Assembly (NCBI RefSeq): GCF_031453555.1
Contig: NZ_JAVIZM010000001.1
Coordinates: forward strand, 4,471,001 to 4,535,000
Length of the DNA stretch: 64,000 nt
Source of the DNA: Bacillus sp. SLBN-46
GTDB taxonomy: Bacteria > Bacillota > Bacilli > Bacillales > Cytobacillaceae
Direction: 5' to 3'
Below, in pieces: positions 1 to 9,031 of the stretch. The notes below the pieces were generated by a model, which was not told where the DNA came from, did no database searches, and was given only the letters and a program-made list of their open reading frames with translations. The position numbers and the translations under genes are program-made. The number at the start of each line of letters is the position of its first letter. The stretch's first letter is position 1.

Positions 1-1327
1 CGTCGTCTTCAAGTCGATTATTGTAAACTTCTTTCCAACCAATCGATAAAATGGTTTTTCCTCTAGCAACGAAGTTTTCATCACCAATTTTCGCACGAAG
101 AGTTAATTGCTCGTACTCAAATGCTGGGAATAATACGGCTAAAAAGCGTTTAACCACTAAGTCATAAATTTTACGTTCTTTATCCGTAAATGCTGAAAAA
201 TTCACGTATCCTTCAGTTGGAATAATTGCATGGTGATCGGATACCTTGCTATCATCCACAAACGACTTTGAAGGCTTGATTGGCTTTTTTAAGATTTTGG
301 TTGTTAGTGAACGATATTCTCCTATTCCACATGCTTTCAGACGTTCTGGAATCGTTGGAACGATATCTGACGAAATAAAGCGTGAATCTGTACGAGGATA
401 CGTTAAAACTTTATGCTGCTCGTACAACTTTTGCATAATATTTAGGGTCTCTTTAGCTGAGTAGCCGAATATTTTATTGGCATCCCGTTGTAATTCTGTT
501 AGGTCATACAGGCCAGGAGAGAATGACTTCTTCGGCTTTTTCTCAATTTCGGTTACTTTGGCATTTTGGTTGCCCAGTTTTTTCACAATCGTATCAATGC
601 TTTCCTTATTAAAGCTACGGCTATTACCTTTTGCATCTTGCCAAGTCAGCTTTAATTGGTCTGTAGTTTGGGCTTCAATGCCGTAATAGGTTTGCGCTTT
701 GAAGTTTTTAATTTCTTCCTCACGTGCTGCAATGATAGCAACAGTAGGGGTTTGAACACGACCACAGTTCAGTTGGGCATTGAACCTGGTAGTTAATGCA
801 CGTGTTGCATTCAGACCGATGTACCAGTCTGCTTCTGAACGTGCGACAGCTGATGCATATAAATTGTCATATGCTTTACCAGGCTTTAAGTTGGCAAAGC
901 CGTCTTTAATCGCTTTATCCGTAACAGATGAGATCCAAAGACGTTTAATTGGTTTATTGACTTTTACTTTATCAATAATCCAACGAGCAACTAATTCACC
1001 CTCTCTCCCGGCGTCCGTTGCTACGATTATCCCATTGACATCACTTCTAGTCAGTTGACTTTTGACCGCATGAAACTGTTTTCCAGTCTGCTTAATGACT
1101 GTCAATTTCAAGCGCTCAGGTAGCATAGGTAGATCTTCTAATTTCCATGATTTATACTTCACATCGTAATTTTCTGGGTCAGCAAGTGTGACTAGATGCC
1201 CGAGCGCCCATGTAACGATATATTTATCTCCTTCAAGAAACCCATTTCCTTTTTTATGACAATTAAGCACACGAGCAATATCCCGTGCGACAGAAGGTTT
1301 TTCAGCAATTACAACACTTTTAACCAA
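1..1327 (-). CDS. topB: DNA topoisomerase III, C-terminus cut by window
   Basis: Type IA topoisomerase that relaxes and decatenates single-stranded DNA through a covalent 5'-phosphotyrosine. About 442 N-terminal residues are present and the C-terminal end lies beyond base 1. The N-terminus reads VVIAEKPSVARDIA (Toprim start). The acidic Toprim residues lie near VATDAGREGE, and the active-site tyrosine is in TYPRTDSRF at about 380-412. I chose the TTG at 1327 because GAAAGGA lies a good distance upstream and it places the Toprim domain at the very N-terminus, as in the family. Identification is firm. Confidence 0.95.
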   Translation of the reverse strand, partial: MVKSVVIAEKPSVARDIARVLNCHKKGNGFLEGDKYIVTWALGHLVTLADPENYDVKYKSWKLEDLPMLPERLKLTVIKQTGKQFHAVKSQLTRSDVNGIIVATDAGREGELVARWIIDKVKVNKPIKRLWISSVTDKAIKDGFANLKPGKAYDNLYASAVARSEADWYIGLNATRALTTRFNAQLNCGRVQTPTVAIIAAREEEIKNFKAQTYYGIEAQTTDQLKLTWQDAKGNSRSFNKESIDTIVKKLGNQNAKVTEIEKKPKKSFSPGLYDLTELQRDANKIFGYSAKETLNIMQKLYEQHKVLTYPRTDSRFISSDIVPTIPERLKACGIGEYRSLTTKILKKPIKPSKSFVDDSKVSDHHAIIPTEGYVNFSAFTDKERKIYDLVVKRFLAVLFPAFEYEQLTLRAKIGDENFVARGKTILSIGWKEVYNNRLEDD

Positions 1328-1426
1328 ATTTAAAACATCCTTTCAAGTTTTCGTATGTTAACTATAGCATACGAACCATCTTGATTCAGTAATTCCTAAG
1401 TTTCCAATGTATTCCCTGCATTTTTC

Positions 1427-1456
1427 TTGAATCTCCTTCCCTGAGAATAGTATGAT
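1427..1456 (+). promoter_or_regulatory. Candidate sigma-A promoter of the MFS gene
   Basis: TTGAAT at 1427-1432 and TATGAT at 1451-1456 are separated by 18 bases, about 35 bases upstream of the MFS start codon. Match by eye only. Confidence 0.45.
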
Positions 1457-1490
1457 GAATTGACATAATTATGAGAAATGGGGATTCAAC

Positions 1491-2762
1491 ATGAGAATTA
1501 GAGATTGGGACCCAAATTTAAAGGTTCGCTTATATAGTGAAGCCATGATGAATATTACCTTTTGGATGTTTTTCCCGTTCTTAACCATCTATTTTGCAGA
1601 TGAGTTCGGTAAAAATAAAGCAGGATTACTCTTAGTTTTTTCGCAGCTTTTTTCAGTCGCAGCTAATTTAATGGGTGGATATTGCGCAGACCGTTTCGGA
1701 CGAAAAAGAATGATGGTTCTTTCCGCCATTGGTCAAGGGCTTTCCTTCTTAGCTTTTGCTGCGGCTAGCTCTCCCTGGCTCCATTCCCCTTGGATCGGAT
1801 TTATTTCGTTTGCGGTTGCAGGGGTTTTTGGTTCCTTTTACTGGCCAGCGAGTCAGGCGATGATTGCAGATGTCGTGGAAGAAAAACATAGAAGCAGCGT
1901 ATTTGCCATTTTTTATACATCTATTAATATTGCAGTTGTGGTCGGGCCTATATTAGGATCCATTTTTTATGTTCACTACCGCTTTCAGCTGTTACTTGTA
2001 GCTGGATTTGTTTGTATTTTATTTGGATTGATTCTTGCCAAAATGATCAGAGAAACAGCACCACTCCTACAGAATACTGCTCTATCTAGCGACGGAAAGT
2101 GGTATTACTTTTTACTCAATCAACTGAGGGATTATTCCCTCATCATTAAGGATAAAACCTTCCTTTTATTTATCCTCGCGGGAGTCTTGGCTGGGCAGAC
2201 GTTTATGCAACTGGACCTGCTAATCCCTGTTTATATTAAGGATTTCGTGAAAAATCAAACACTCTTTTCTGTCGGTGATTGGTCGTTTACGATTAAAGCT
2301 GAACAGGTATTTGGAATCGTCCTCGCTGAAAATGGCTTGCTCGTTGCCTTACTAACGGTGTTTGTGACAAAGTGGATGAATCAATATTATGAAAGAAATG
2401 TATTCGTTCTCTCCTCCATTGTGTACGCCATCTCCATTGTTATTTTCAGTCAAACACATTGGATATGGGGATTAATCTTGGCAATGGCGATTTTCACGTT
2501 TGCTGAATTAATGGGGGCAGGACTGCAGCAGAGCTTCGTTTCAAAGCTAGCACCTGAGCATATGAGGGGGCAGTATTTTGCGGCAGCCAGCTTGCGGTTT
2601 ACGATCAGCCGGACCATTGCTCCGCTTGCTATTCCAATGACCGTGTGGATTGGCTATGACTGGACCTTTTTCGTCCTTTGCATTCTTGCCCTCGCAAGTG
2701 CGGTACTGTATTGGATTATGTTTATTCATTTTGAAAAAAAGGCTACCGCTATGGGATCGTAA
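1491..2762 (+). CDS. MFS multidrug-efflux-type transporter
   Basis: A 423-residue polytopic membrane protein of the major facilitator superfamily. The loop motif GGYCADRFGRKRMM at about residues 63-76 is the classical MFS motif A, and VVGPILGSIF further on resembles motif C of drug/H+ antiporters. About 12 hydrophobic segments are visible, so the length is normal. GGGGA precedes the ATG. The gene stands alone between divergent topB and a small membrane ORF. The substrate cannot be read from sequence; drug efflux is only the commonest role for this subfamily. Confidence 0.85.
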   Translation: MRIRDWDPNLKVRLYSEAMMNITFWMFFPFLTIYFADEFGKNKAGLLLVFSQLFSVAANLMGGYCADRFGRKRMMVLSAIGQGLSFLAFAAASSPWLHSPWIGFISFAVAGVFGSFYWPASQAMIADVVEEKHRSSVFAIFYTSINIAVVVGPILGSIFYVHYRFQLLLVAGFVCILFGLILAKMIRETAPLLQNTALSSDGKWYYFLLNQLRDYSLIIKDKTFLLFILAGVLAGQTFMQLDLLIPVYIKDFVKNQTLFSVGDWSFTIKAEQVFGIVLAENGLLVALLTVFVTKWMNQYYERNVFVLSSIVYAISIVIFSQTHWIWGLILAMAIFTFAELMGAGLQQSFVSKLAPEHMRGQYFAAASLRFTISRTIAPLAIPMTVWIGYDWTFFVLCILALASAVLYWIMFIHFEKKATAMGS

Positions 2763-2780
2763 ACACGGTCCCATTTTTTA
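2753..2780 (+). terminator. Intrinsic terminator of the MFS gene
   Basis: GGGATCG pairs with CGGTCCC (one G-U pair) across the stop codon and is followed by a T-rich run. Confidence 0.6.
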
Positions 2781-2887
2781 TTTATGTTCAAATAAGTTTC
2801 GAAAAATTGTACTAAAATGTTCACATTCACCTCTTTTAATATTATAATTAACTTGTAAACGGTTAAAACAAAAGGACGGTGGAATGT

Positions 2888-3004
2888 ATGGAATTATCAC
2901 AATTCATGTCTCCAACCTCAGTATCAGGAATTATTACATTTCTAGTGCTATTTTCAGCAGGTGTTTATTTTAATATAAAAGTATACGGTAGCAAGCTGCA
3001 GTAG
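2888..3004 (+). CDS. Small single-pass membrane protein, 38 aa, unrecognised
   Basis: An ATG with AGGACGGTGG just upstream opens a 38-codon frame. It has a polar N-terminus (MELSQFMSPTS), one hydrophobic stretch (IITFLVLFSAGVYF) and a short basic tail. It ends directly in a strong terminator, so it is a complete transcription unit. I do not recognise the family. The ribosome site, membrane segment and terminator make it a likely real gene. An overlapping ATG four bases upstream opens a different 29-codon frame without these properties. Confidence 0.6.
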   Translation: MELSQFMSPTSVSGIITFLVLFSAGVYFNIKVYGSKLQ

Positions 3005-3030
3005 AGATTAAATGTCTCTACTGTTTTTTT
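3000..3030 (+). terminator. Intrinsic terminator of the 38-aa ORF
   Basis: AGTAGAGA (3000-3007) pairs perfectly with TCTCTACT (3015-3022) and is followed by G and seven T. It overlaps the stop codon of the small ORF. Confidence 0.85.
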
Positions 3031-3125
3031 GTTGTAAATAGATTCCAGTTACATTTTGTTATCGGTTTCTTTTTCCAAAGAAAAACGATACAATATAGGA
3101 AGATTCTGAAAAAGGAGACATACAT

Positions 3126-4358
3126 ATGAGTGATTTTCAAAAAAACCTTGAGAAATATGCTGAGCTTGCTGTTAAAGTCGGTGTAAATATTCAACCAAGC
3201 CAAACCTTGGTCGTCAATGCCACTCTTGATGCGGCAGAATTTATTCGGTTAGTTGTGAAAAAAGCCTACGAATCAGGGGCTCACAATGTCATTGTGAACT
3301 GGAACGATGATACGGTTACAAGAACAAAATACGATTTAGCTCCGGATGAGGCTTTTCTTGAGTACCCTGTTTGGCGTGCAAAGGAAATGGATGAACTTGC
3401 AGAAAAAGGTGCTGCATTTATGTCAGTTGTTTCCCAAAGCCCAGACTTGCTAAGTGGCGTCAATCCAGAACGTATTTCCAACTTCAACAAAGCGGCTGGA
3501 AAAGCTTTGGCAAATTATCGTAAAGCTGCACAATCAGATAAGGTGAGTTGGACTGTTATTGCCGCTCCATCCCCAGCTTGGGCAGCTATGGTTTTCCCTG
3601 ATGAGCCAGCTGAAAACCAAGTAAGCAAGCTTTGGGATGCGATTTTCAAAGCAACACGCGTGGATGTTGAAAATCCAGTGGAAGCATGGAAAAAGCATGA
3701 CGAAACGCTTCATGAAAAGGTAAAATACCTAAATGAAAAACGCTACCAAAAGCTACACTATACAGCTCCAGGTACAGATTTAACGATTGAACTTCCTGAG
3801 AAACATATTTGGGTTGGTGCCGGAAGCATCAATGAAAAGGGCTTCGAGTTCATGGCCAACATGCCGACTGAAGAAGTTTTCACTGTTCCATTAAGAACGG
3901 GAGTCAATGGTACGGTTGCAAGCACTAAGCCGTTAAGCTATGCAGGAAACATCATTGACCGTTTCTCGATTACATTTGAAAACGGACGAATTGTTGGATA
4001 CCAAGCAGAACAAGGCGAGGAGATTTTGAAGCGTCTTGTAGAAACGGACGAAGGTTCTCATTATCTTGGTGAGGTAGCGCTGGTTCCTTATAATTCACCA
4101 ATCTCCCAATCAAACGTTCTTTTCTTTAATACCTTGTTTGATGAGAATGCTTCAAACCATTTAGCGATCGGAAGTGCCTATGCATTTTGTATCGAGGGTG
4201 GTAAGAAAATGTCATCTGAGGAATTAGCTGAGAATGGTCTGAATGAAAGTCTTACTCACGTAGACTTCATGATTGGATCTCCTGAAATGGATATCGATGG
4301 GATCACAGCCGATGGAAAGACTGAGCCAATCTTCAGATCAGGAAATTGGGCTTTCTAA
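3126..4358 (+). CDS. ampS: M29-family metalloaminopeptidase AmpS
   Basis: A cytoplasmic 410-residue dimetal aminopeptidase of family M29 (thermophilic aminopeptidase T/AmpS/PepS), which removes N-terminal residues from peptides. The C-terminal half carries the family's conserved metal-site segments: MPTEEVFTVP, GSHYLGEVALV, NASNHLAIGSAYAF and LTHVDFMIGS. These contain the expected Glu, His and Asp ligands. The length is typical. AAAGGAGA sits before the ATG. Monocistronic, with its own terminator. Confidence 0.95.
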   Translation: MSDFQKNLEKYAELAVKVGVNIQPSQTLVVNATLDAAEFIRLVVKKAYESGAHNVIVNWNDDTVTRTKYDLAPDEAFLEYPVWRAKEMDELAEKGAAFMSVVSQSPDLLSGVNPERISNFNKAAGKALANYRKAAQSDKVSWTVIAAPSPAWAAMVFPDEPAENQVSKLWDAIFKATRVDVENPVEAWKKHDETLHEKVKYLNEKRYQKLHYTAPGTDLTIELPEKHIWVGAGSINEKGFEFMANMPTEEVFTVPLRTGVNGTVASTKPLSYAGNIIDRFSITFENGRIVGYQAEQGEEILKRLVETDEGSHYLGEVALVPYNSPISQSNVLFFNTLFDENASNHLAIGSAYAFCIEGGKKMSSEELAENGLNESLTHVDFMIGSPEMDIDGITADGKTEPIFRSGNWAF

Positions 4359-4371
4359 TATAGCACAGAGA

Positions 4372-4402
4372 GAGGATGACCATATTGGTCATCCTCCTTT
4401 TT
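4372..4402 (+). terminator. Intrinsic terminator of ampS
   Basis: GAGGATGACCA (4372-4382) pairs perfectly with TGGTCATCCTC (4386-4396), followed by CTTTTTA. Confidence 0.85.
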
Positions 4403-5594
4403 ATAGAGAATACACAACCGCTCCGTCCTTTTCTTTAGCTATTTTTTCACGCATTTTCTTAAGTTGCTGAACCGAGTCTTCATTTAATACCTTTCCTAAT
4501 AAATCTAGTAGTCCTAGTGAGCTTAGTAGACTCTTTTCCCAGCTTTGAAGTTCTTTCGTTAGTGTTGAGTCATTCTGACAGATAGAATTTAAAGGTAACT
4601 TTTTCGAAATGGCTTCATCAATTAGGTCCAATGCCAATTCCTTTGTGATCACTCCCTTGGCATTCTCCAACTGAACACAAGCAGTTTGTACTATTTGATC
4701 AACCTTTTCCGTTGTCCCCGTTACAATTGGCTCAACAGGTTTTAACACCGGTTCAAGTGGCTTTGTCACAGGTTCCAACGGTTTTAACACCGGCTCCAAT
4801 GGTTTTAGCACAGGTTCGATTGGTTTCAAAACAGGTTCAAGCGGTTTCAACACCGGCTTCAGTGGCTCTAATACTGGCTCCAGTGGCTCCAACACCGGCT
4901 CGAGTGGCTTTGTCACTACACCAACCACATCCGGAAGCGGATCGATGACAACTCCGATGCCACCAGAAGACTCCTCTCCCTTTCCACCATCCTCACACGT
5001 TAGCGGCAAATGTCCATTTGATATTTTTTCAATCTCTTTATCTATCTGATTGATAGGTAACCTACTTAAATCTTGTAAAAGTTTACTCTGATCTGGATGA
5101 GGAGCCCCCTGCTTACCAGCCACTGTGTCGAGGACTAATTGGTTAATTATGCTGTTTTCAGATTCCATATAATGCGCATTCATGACCACATTTTCCATCC
5201 CCAGCTCCGGAATCGTCTCTGATGCGTTGACACAAGCACCCTTAAAGGAAATGGCCGTTGTATCCACTGTCATATCTTTTACAGTGACGGGCCCTTTTGC
5301 TTTTAAGGTAATCGTAACTGGGCCATTAGAAGATTCTAGTTGCTTTGTTAATCTCATTCCATAGATGACTGCAGATTTATAGTGGAATCGCAGCATGGGC
5401 TTTTGATCACTCTTAGACGTTTCCCGCTTCACAATGGACGCCGTCATACCTGACCCAACAACACGGTCCGCTTCAATAACAAAGCCTTCATTTGCTGTAC
5501 TTTCGACCTTTGCAGCTGAGCCGAAAGGAAAGAATGATAAAAACAATAGCTGGATACAAATGTTTATAAAGAAGTACTTGCTTTTCCACCACAT
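4401..5594 (-). CDS. Secreted protein with nine KPLEPVL heptapeptide repeats
   Basis: A 397-residue exported protein of unknown function. A signal peptide (basic MWWKSK, hydrophobic core, cleavage near GSAAK) is followed by a beta-rich segment of about 130 residues. Its style (FVIEADRVVGSGM, ITLKAKGPVTV) resembles the neighbouring DUF6230 protein. Residues 229-291 are about nine copies of KPLEPVL, encoded at 4722-4910. A helical C-terminal domain with Cys 306 and 339 follows. I start it at 5594 because AAGGGGAGC lies just upstream; a longer frame to 5633 has no such site. Third gene of the DUF6230/DUF6114 operon. No sortase motif is seen. Confidence 0.8.
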   Translation of the reverse strand: MWWKSKYFFINICIQLLFLSFFPFGSAAKVESTANEGFVIEADRVVGSGMTASIVKRETSKSDQKPMLRFHYKSAVIYGMRLTKQLESSNGPVTITLKAKGPVTVKDMTVDTTAISFKGACVNASETIPELGMENVVMNAHYMESENSIINQLVLDTVAGKQGAPHPDQSKLLQDLSRLPINQIDKEIEKISNGHLPLTCEDGGKGEESSGGIGVVIDPLPDVVGVVTKPLEPVLEPLEPVLEPLKPVLKPLEPVLKPIEPVLKPLEPVLKPLEPVTKPLEPVLKPVEPIVTGTTEKVDQIVQTACVQLENAKGVITKELALDLIDEAISKKLPLNSICQNDSTLTKELQSWEKSLLSSLGLLDLLGKVLNEDSVQQLKKMREKIAKEKDGAVVYSL

Positions 5595-5607
5595 AGTTTG
5601 CTCCCCT

Positions 5608-5994
5608 TTAGACAGTATGAACCGTCTCATCAACTCTGTTTGGAGGTGCTGCCTTCACTTGAACGGGAGCAAGACGCCATGCCATTAATAACGCCCCTCC
5701 GATAATTCCAAAAAGGGTTCCAAACAGGAAGCCTCCCAATGCCCCAATCACCGAGAGAATGGATAGAAAAATAGTAAAGATTCCTAGTATTTTAGATGCA
5801 TTCGGAAAAAATAGGGCAACGATACCTAACAAAGTAATGACTCCGCCAAACAATAAACCGATGATGGCTATGGAGCCAGGAAGAAATGTACTGAGATAAA
5901 GGTTTAGTGGGACCCACGAGATCATCAGGCCACTAAGGATGGTAATCACTGCTCCCCCTAGAGGCCGCTTTTTTCGCCACTTTTTAAATGCCAT
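5608..5994 (-). CDS. DUF6114 family membrane protein
   Basis: A 128-residue integral membrane protein. A basic head (FKKWRKKRPLGG) precedes four hydrophobic segments rich in Gly, Leu and Ile, and the tail is soluble. The basic-head-then-glycine-rich-helices pattern is that of DUF6114, a family I know best beside DUF6230 in actinomycetes. AGGAGGGA is placed for the ATG at 5994. It lies 15 bases after the DUF6230 gene and 13 before the repeat-protein gene, so one operon. Function unknown; a membrane partner for the two exported neighbours is inference. Confidence 0.7.
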   Translation of the reverse strand: MAFKKWRKKRPLGGAVITILSGLMISWVPLNLYLSTFLPGSIAIIGLLFGGVITLLGIVALFFPNASKILGIFTIFLSILSVIGALGGFLFGTLFGIIGGALLMAWRLAPVQVKAAPPNRVDETVHTV

Positions 5995-6009
5995 CAAAGT
6001 CCCTCCTCT

Positions 6010-6585
6010 TTATTTCTTATTAATCTTTTCAACTGTTAATCTCATTCCGTTCATATTTATCGTCTTTTGAAATAAGTAATGAGTTTTTAATTTTGCGTGC
6101 TCTAGGGTAATTTTAGAAGAGGTTTGCTGGAATTGTTTTTGCCAGTCATCGCTATGCTTTTCCTGGAGTACTAAGTTCTGAAATTTGGCGTTGGCTTCAA
6201 TAAGTCCGGCATCATGCTGCAAACCAGTAATCTGTACCGGCTTGGAGGCAGTAATTTTAACTCGAATCCATTCTCCACCAACTTGGAAGTCCTTGTATAG
6301 CTGTAGATTGTCGATCGTTAAGGTTTCGATTAAATTAGTCCCTTGTGGGGCTGAATCAGAAGAGCTTGTTTCTCCCATTTTCGGGTAGAAGACATAGCCA
6401 TTTCCTTCTAATTTATCAAACTCTACATAAAAGTCGCCTACACCGGCAATAGGTACCGCATAGGCTACCCCAGATATTCCGAATGACACTAAAAGTAGGG
6501 CTAGAGCTATGATTCCTGTTCCTAACGCTGTCCAAAAAACCTTTTTACTTGTGGTACCCTCAACAAGCTGAATCGTGCTTTCCAT
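6010..6585 (-). CDS. DUF6230 family exported protein
   Basis: A 191-residue protein with one N-terminal membrane segment (after a TTSKKVFW head) and an exported beta-rich domain. The segment AVPIAGVGDFYVEFDKLEGNG matches the start of the DUF6230 domain. No enzymatic motif is visible. AGGAGGGG is optimally placed for the ATG at 6585, so the longer frame to 6621 is rejected. First gene of a three-gene operon with DUF6114 and the repeat protein. The divergent LuxR regulator lies about 209 bases away. Confidence 0.75.
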   Translation of the reverse strand: MESTIQLVEGTTSKKVFWTALGTGIIALALLLVSFGISGVAYAVPIAGVGDFYVEFDKLEGNGYVFYPKMGETSSSDSAPQGTNLIETLTIDNLQLYKDFQVGGEWIRVKITASKPVQITGLQHDAGLIEANAKFQNLVLQEKHSDDWQKQFQQTSSKITLEHAKLKTHYLFQKTINMNGMRLTVEKINKK

Positions 6586-6794
6586 AAAACCCCTCCTATT
6601 TTCCCAATTTTCAATAAACAACCTTTCCTTTACAATACAACCTAAGGTATCCTCCTACAATCACGGAAAATATCGTAAAAAAAAGAGCCCCCCGACAAAT
6701 GACGGGTACAGTTTTTTCACTACGGACATATTGGAAATTTTTTCTTCGTACTATTTAGAAAAAGTAGAAGCATTCGTTACGGAGGTGGATGACA

Positions 6795-8297
6795 ATGAAG
6801 CATAAAATCGAACAGCTTGTACAAAAGGGACTGACCCTCTTACTTGAACTAAAGGAGCCATTCTTGATGGAATGGAGGAAACTACAACCTACATTAAAGA
6901 TTCAAAATGATCATTTAGTAGATGAAATAGATACAATGATTCAAATAGCATTAAAGAAGATTTCAGCCGGAAAAGCTTCAAATCCAGACACCTTCATCCA
7001 TTCGATCCTCACAGAATGGCAAAATCGATTTTCTACCGAATACAATGAATCCGATTCTATTTCTCTTGTCTCAACGATTGAAAATATATTCCATAAGCTT
7101 CTATCAGAAAAATCGGAAGCTACTTTTCTTGACTACCAGGCCATACAATCGTTTTTTTCACGAATGATGGATCAGGCATTGTTAACACAAAGCTGGGAAG
7201 AACAAAATAAAAAGTGGATTAAAAATATGATCGTCACAGATATCATTCCCATGAAGTGGGCGGCTGTGGTTAAAAAGGAACTGGAGAACTATCAAATTGA
7301 AAGTATTGTCTGTTCAGACGATTATGCAGTAGACACCCATTTAATCGACATGTGCTCCAACTTAAAAGCCAGTCAAATCGGCCATCTTTCCTCAGCGATA
7401 AATAAACTAATCGGCACAGGCGAGGAGGAATCGGACATTGTTCAGATACCTTGTCTGAATGATGTGTTACTTGTTTGTGTACGGGATCCTGGAACGACGA
7501 TAACAGAACATCAATGTGATTTTATTAGAGGCATGTATCTTCGACAGTTAAAGCTCCAACAGCTTGAGAGCAGGATGGAATGGAAGGATGGTTCCCTTCT
7601 CTTCTTACAGCATTTGTTACGTGCACGGAGCGTGGATGATGCCGTAAAGGCGATTACAAAGGGGTTAGTCGACTATATGCCGTTTAGCCGCTGTGGTTTG
7701 TTTTTGTATAATCATTACGAAGATAAAGGGATTGGCGTTTCGGGCTATAATGTCAACATTCCTTCTGTCCAGCAAATCCAAGAAGAAATATTAGGGCTCT
7801 CCTTAATAGAAAAATATTTAAACTCGTTAACCCATTCGCAGCCGCTTTACTTTTCTAATGCCTTAGATGTGTTACCCAAAAAATATGTAAATGAATTTCA
7901 ACTTCGCTCATTAGTGGTGTTACCCATCTTCGTTCCTACAAAAAGCAAACTGCTTGGTATTGCTCTATTAGACCAAGGTGAAAATTCGCATTTTGATATC
8001 AGCATGCAAACCTTATCGACGCTCATTAAATTTGGGCATTATGCCGGGGAATTGTTATATTCTATATGGGATGAAGCCCTTCACCAGTTTGGCGGGACGC
8101 ACTCTGTCTTAACCATGCGTGAAAAAGAGGTATTACAACTGATCGCCGGGGGGGCATCTATCAATGAAGCGGCTGAAAAACTTCACCTGAGCAGCTATAC
8201 TGTACGAGATTATATATCCGTTATCATTCAGAAATTGGCAGCTAAAAATCGGACGGATGCCGCTGTAAAGGCCATAAAAATGAAACTCATATCATAA
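6795..8297 (+). CDS. LuxR-type transcriptional regulator with GAF-like sensor
   Basis: A 500-residue regulator. The C-terminal 60 residues (LTMREKEVLQLIAGG...TVRDYISVIIQKL) are a LuxR/FixJ DNA-binding helix-turn-helix. A region before it (about 255-420, with SRCGLFLYN and LVVLPIFV) looks like a GAF sensor domain. The N-terminal half is helical with no clear domain, and no receiver domain is present. GGAGGTGG is too close to the ATG at 6789, so I start at 6795. Divergent from the DUF6230 operon, so control of that operon is a reasonable inference. Confidence 0.8.
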   Translation: MKHKIEQLVQKGLTLLLELKEPFLMEWRKLQPTLKIQNDHLVDEIDTMIQIALKKISAGKASNPDTFIHSILTEWQNRFSTEYNESDSISLVSTIENIFHKLLSEKSEATFLDYQAIQSFFSRMMDQALLTQSWEEQNKKWIKNMIVTDIIPMKWAAVVKKELENYQIESIVCSDDYAVDTHLIDMCSNLKASQIGHLSSAINKLIGTGEEESDIVQIPCLNDVLLVCVRDPGTTITEHQCDFIRGMYLRQLKLQQLESRMEWKDGSLLFLQHLLRARSVDDAVKAITKGLVDYMPFSRCGLFLYNHYEDKGIGVSGYNVNIPSVQQIQEEILGLSLIEKYLNSLTHSQPLYFSNALDVLPKKYVNEFQLRSLVVLPIFVPTKSKLLGIALLDQGENSHFDISMQTLSTLIKFGHYAGELLYSIWDEALHQFGGTHSVLTMREKEVLQLIAGGASINEAAEKLHLSSYTVRDYISVIIQKLAAKNRTDAAVKAIKMKLIS

Positions 8298-8328
8298 AAA
8301 GGAGCAACTGCTAGCAGCTGCTCCTTTT
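8298..8328 (+). terminator. Intrinsic terminator of the LuxR gene
   Basis: GGAGCA (8301-8306) pairs with TGCTCC (8319-8324), with an inner CTGCTAGCAG palindrome, then TTTT. Confidence 0.8.
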
Positions 8329-8333
8329 ACGCA

Positions 8334-8357
8334 TTAACGCGCCGGGGGACTGTCCCC
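8334..8357. repeat. Half copy of the GGGGACAGTCCCC dispersed palindrome
   Basis: A self-complementary GGGGACTGTCCCC (8345-8357) preceded by a GCGCC-like stretch. It matches the right half of the copies at 12644 and 26999. It lies between convergent LuxR and queF genes, four bases from the queF stop. Confidence 0.7.
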
Positions 8358-8361
8358 AAAT

Positions 8362-8862
8362 TTAGCGGTTATCGATTTTTTCTGGGTATAAATCATGGTT
8401 CATCATACGATGATCAGCCATTTGCTCGTATTTTGTCCCTGGTCTGCCATAGTTGCAATAAGGGTCAATGGAGATTCCGCCTCTTGGCGTGAATTTGCCC
8501 CATACTTCAATATAGCGAGGATCCATTAACTTAATTAAATCATTCATGATTATATTCATGCAGTCTTCATGGAAATCTCCATGATTACGGAAGCTGAAAA
8601 GATAAAGCTTAAGCGATTTGCTTTCCACCATTTTTTGATCCGGAATATAGCTGATATAAATTGTAGCAAAGTCGGGTTGTCCTGTTTTTGGACAAAGACT
8701 TGTAAACTCAGGAAAATTGAATTTTACGAAGTAATCACGGTTCGGGTGTTTATTATCAAACGCCTCTAGAACCTCTGGCGTGTATTCAAATAAATACTTT
8801 GTTCCTTGATTTCCTAGTAATGTTACACCTTCTAATTCAGCCTCTGTTCTTCCTTCTGCCAT
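8362..8862 (-). CDS. queF: NADPH-dependent preQ0 reductase
   Basis: A 166-residue cytosolic enzyme of the tunnelling fold. It reduces 7-cyano-7-deazaguanine (preQ0) to preQ1 in queuosine synthesis. The catalytic Cys is in [10 protein letters not shown], the NADPH-binding motif is ESKSLK, and FHEDC carries the substrate-binding Glu. The length is typical of the unimodular YkvM type. A TAAGGAGGA site precedes the ATG. Other queuosine genes are not adjacent. A preQ1 riboswitch and terminator lie in its leader. Confidence 0.97.
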   Translation of the reverse strand: MAEGRTEAELEGVTLLGNQGTKYLFEYTPEVLEAFDNKHPNRDYFVKFNFPEFTSLCPKTGQPDFATIYISYIPDQKMVESKSLKLYLFSFRNHGDFHEDCMNIIMNDLIKLMDPRYIEVWGKFTPRGGISIDPYCNYGRPGTKYEQMADHRMMNHDLYPEKIDNR

Positions 8863-8910
8863 TGTTAGTCCTCCTTATATAACCCGGTTATTACTATAAC
8901 TATAAGAAAG

Positions 8911-8941
8911 AAATAAAAAACCATATCCTAAGGATATGGTT
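8911..8941 (-). terminator. Riboswitch-controlled terminator before queF
   Basis: On the minus strand CCATATCC pairs with GGATATGG and is followed by TTTTTTATTT. It lies downstream of the preQ1 aptamer and upstream of the queF ribosome site, as expected for transcription attenuation. Confidence 0.85.
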
Positions 8942-8957
8942 GAATTCTCCATTTCCA

Positions 8958-8992
8958 TAGTTTTTTATAGAGGGTGTCTGCTATGAACCTCT
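8958..8992 (-). promoter_or_regulatory. preQ1-I riboswitch aptamer
   Basis: Minus strand: AGAGGTTC, a short loop, ACACCCTCT, then ATAAAAAACTA. These are the conserved elements of the class I preQ1 aptamer (P1 stem AGAGG/CCTCT and the A-rich tail that forms the pseudoknot). Bound preQ1 should favour the downstream terminator and lower queF expression. Confidence 0.95.
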
Positions 8993-9031
8993 CCCCAGTA
9001 TTCGGGTATCCATGTAATTAATTTCATAGTA

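Noticed and set aside
2854-2868. cre-like TGTAAACGGTTAAA upstream of the 38-aa ORF
   Set aside because: Two conserved positions fail, including the conserved C near the 3' end.
4712-4948. Repetitive 78-codon plus-strand frame
   Set aside because: It is the antisense reading of the KPLEPVL repeats.
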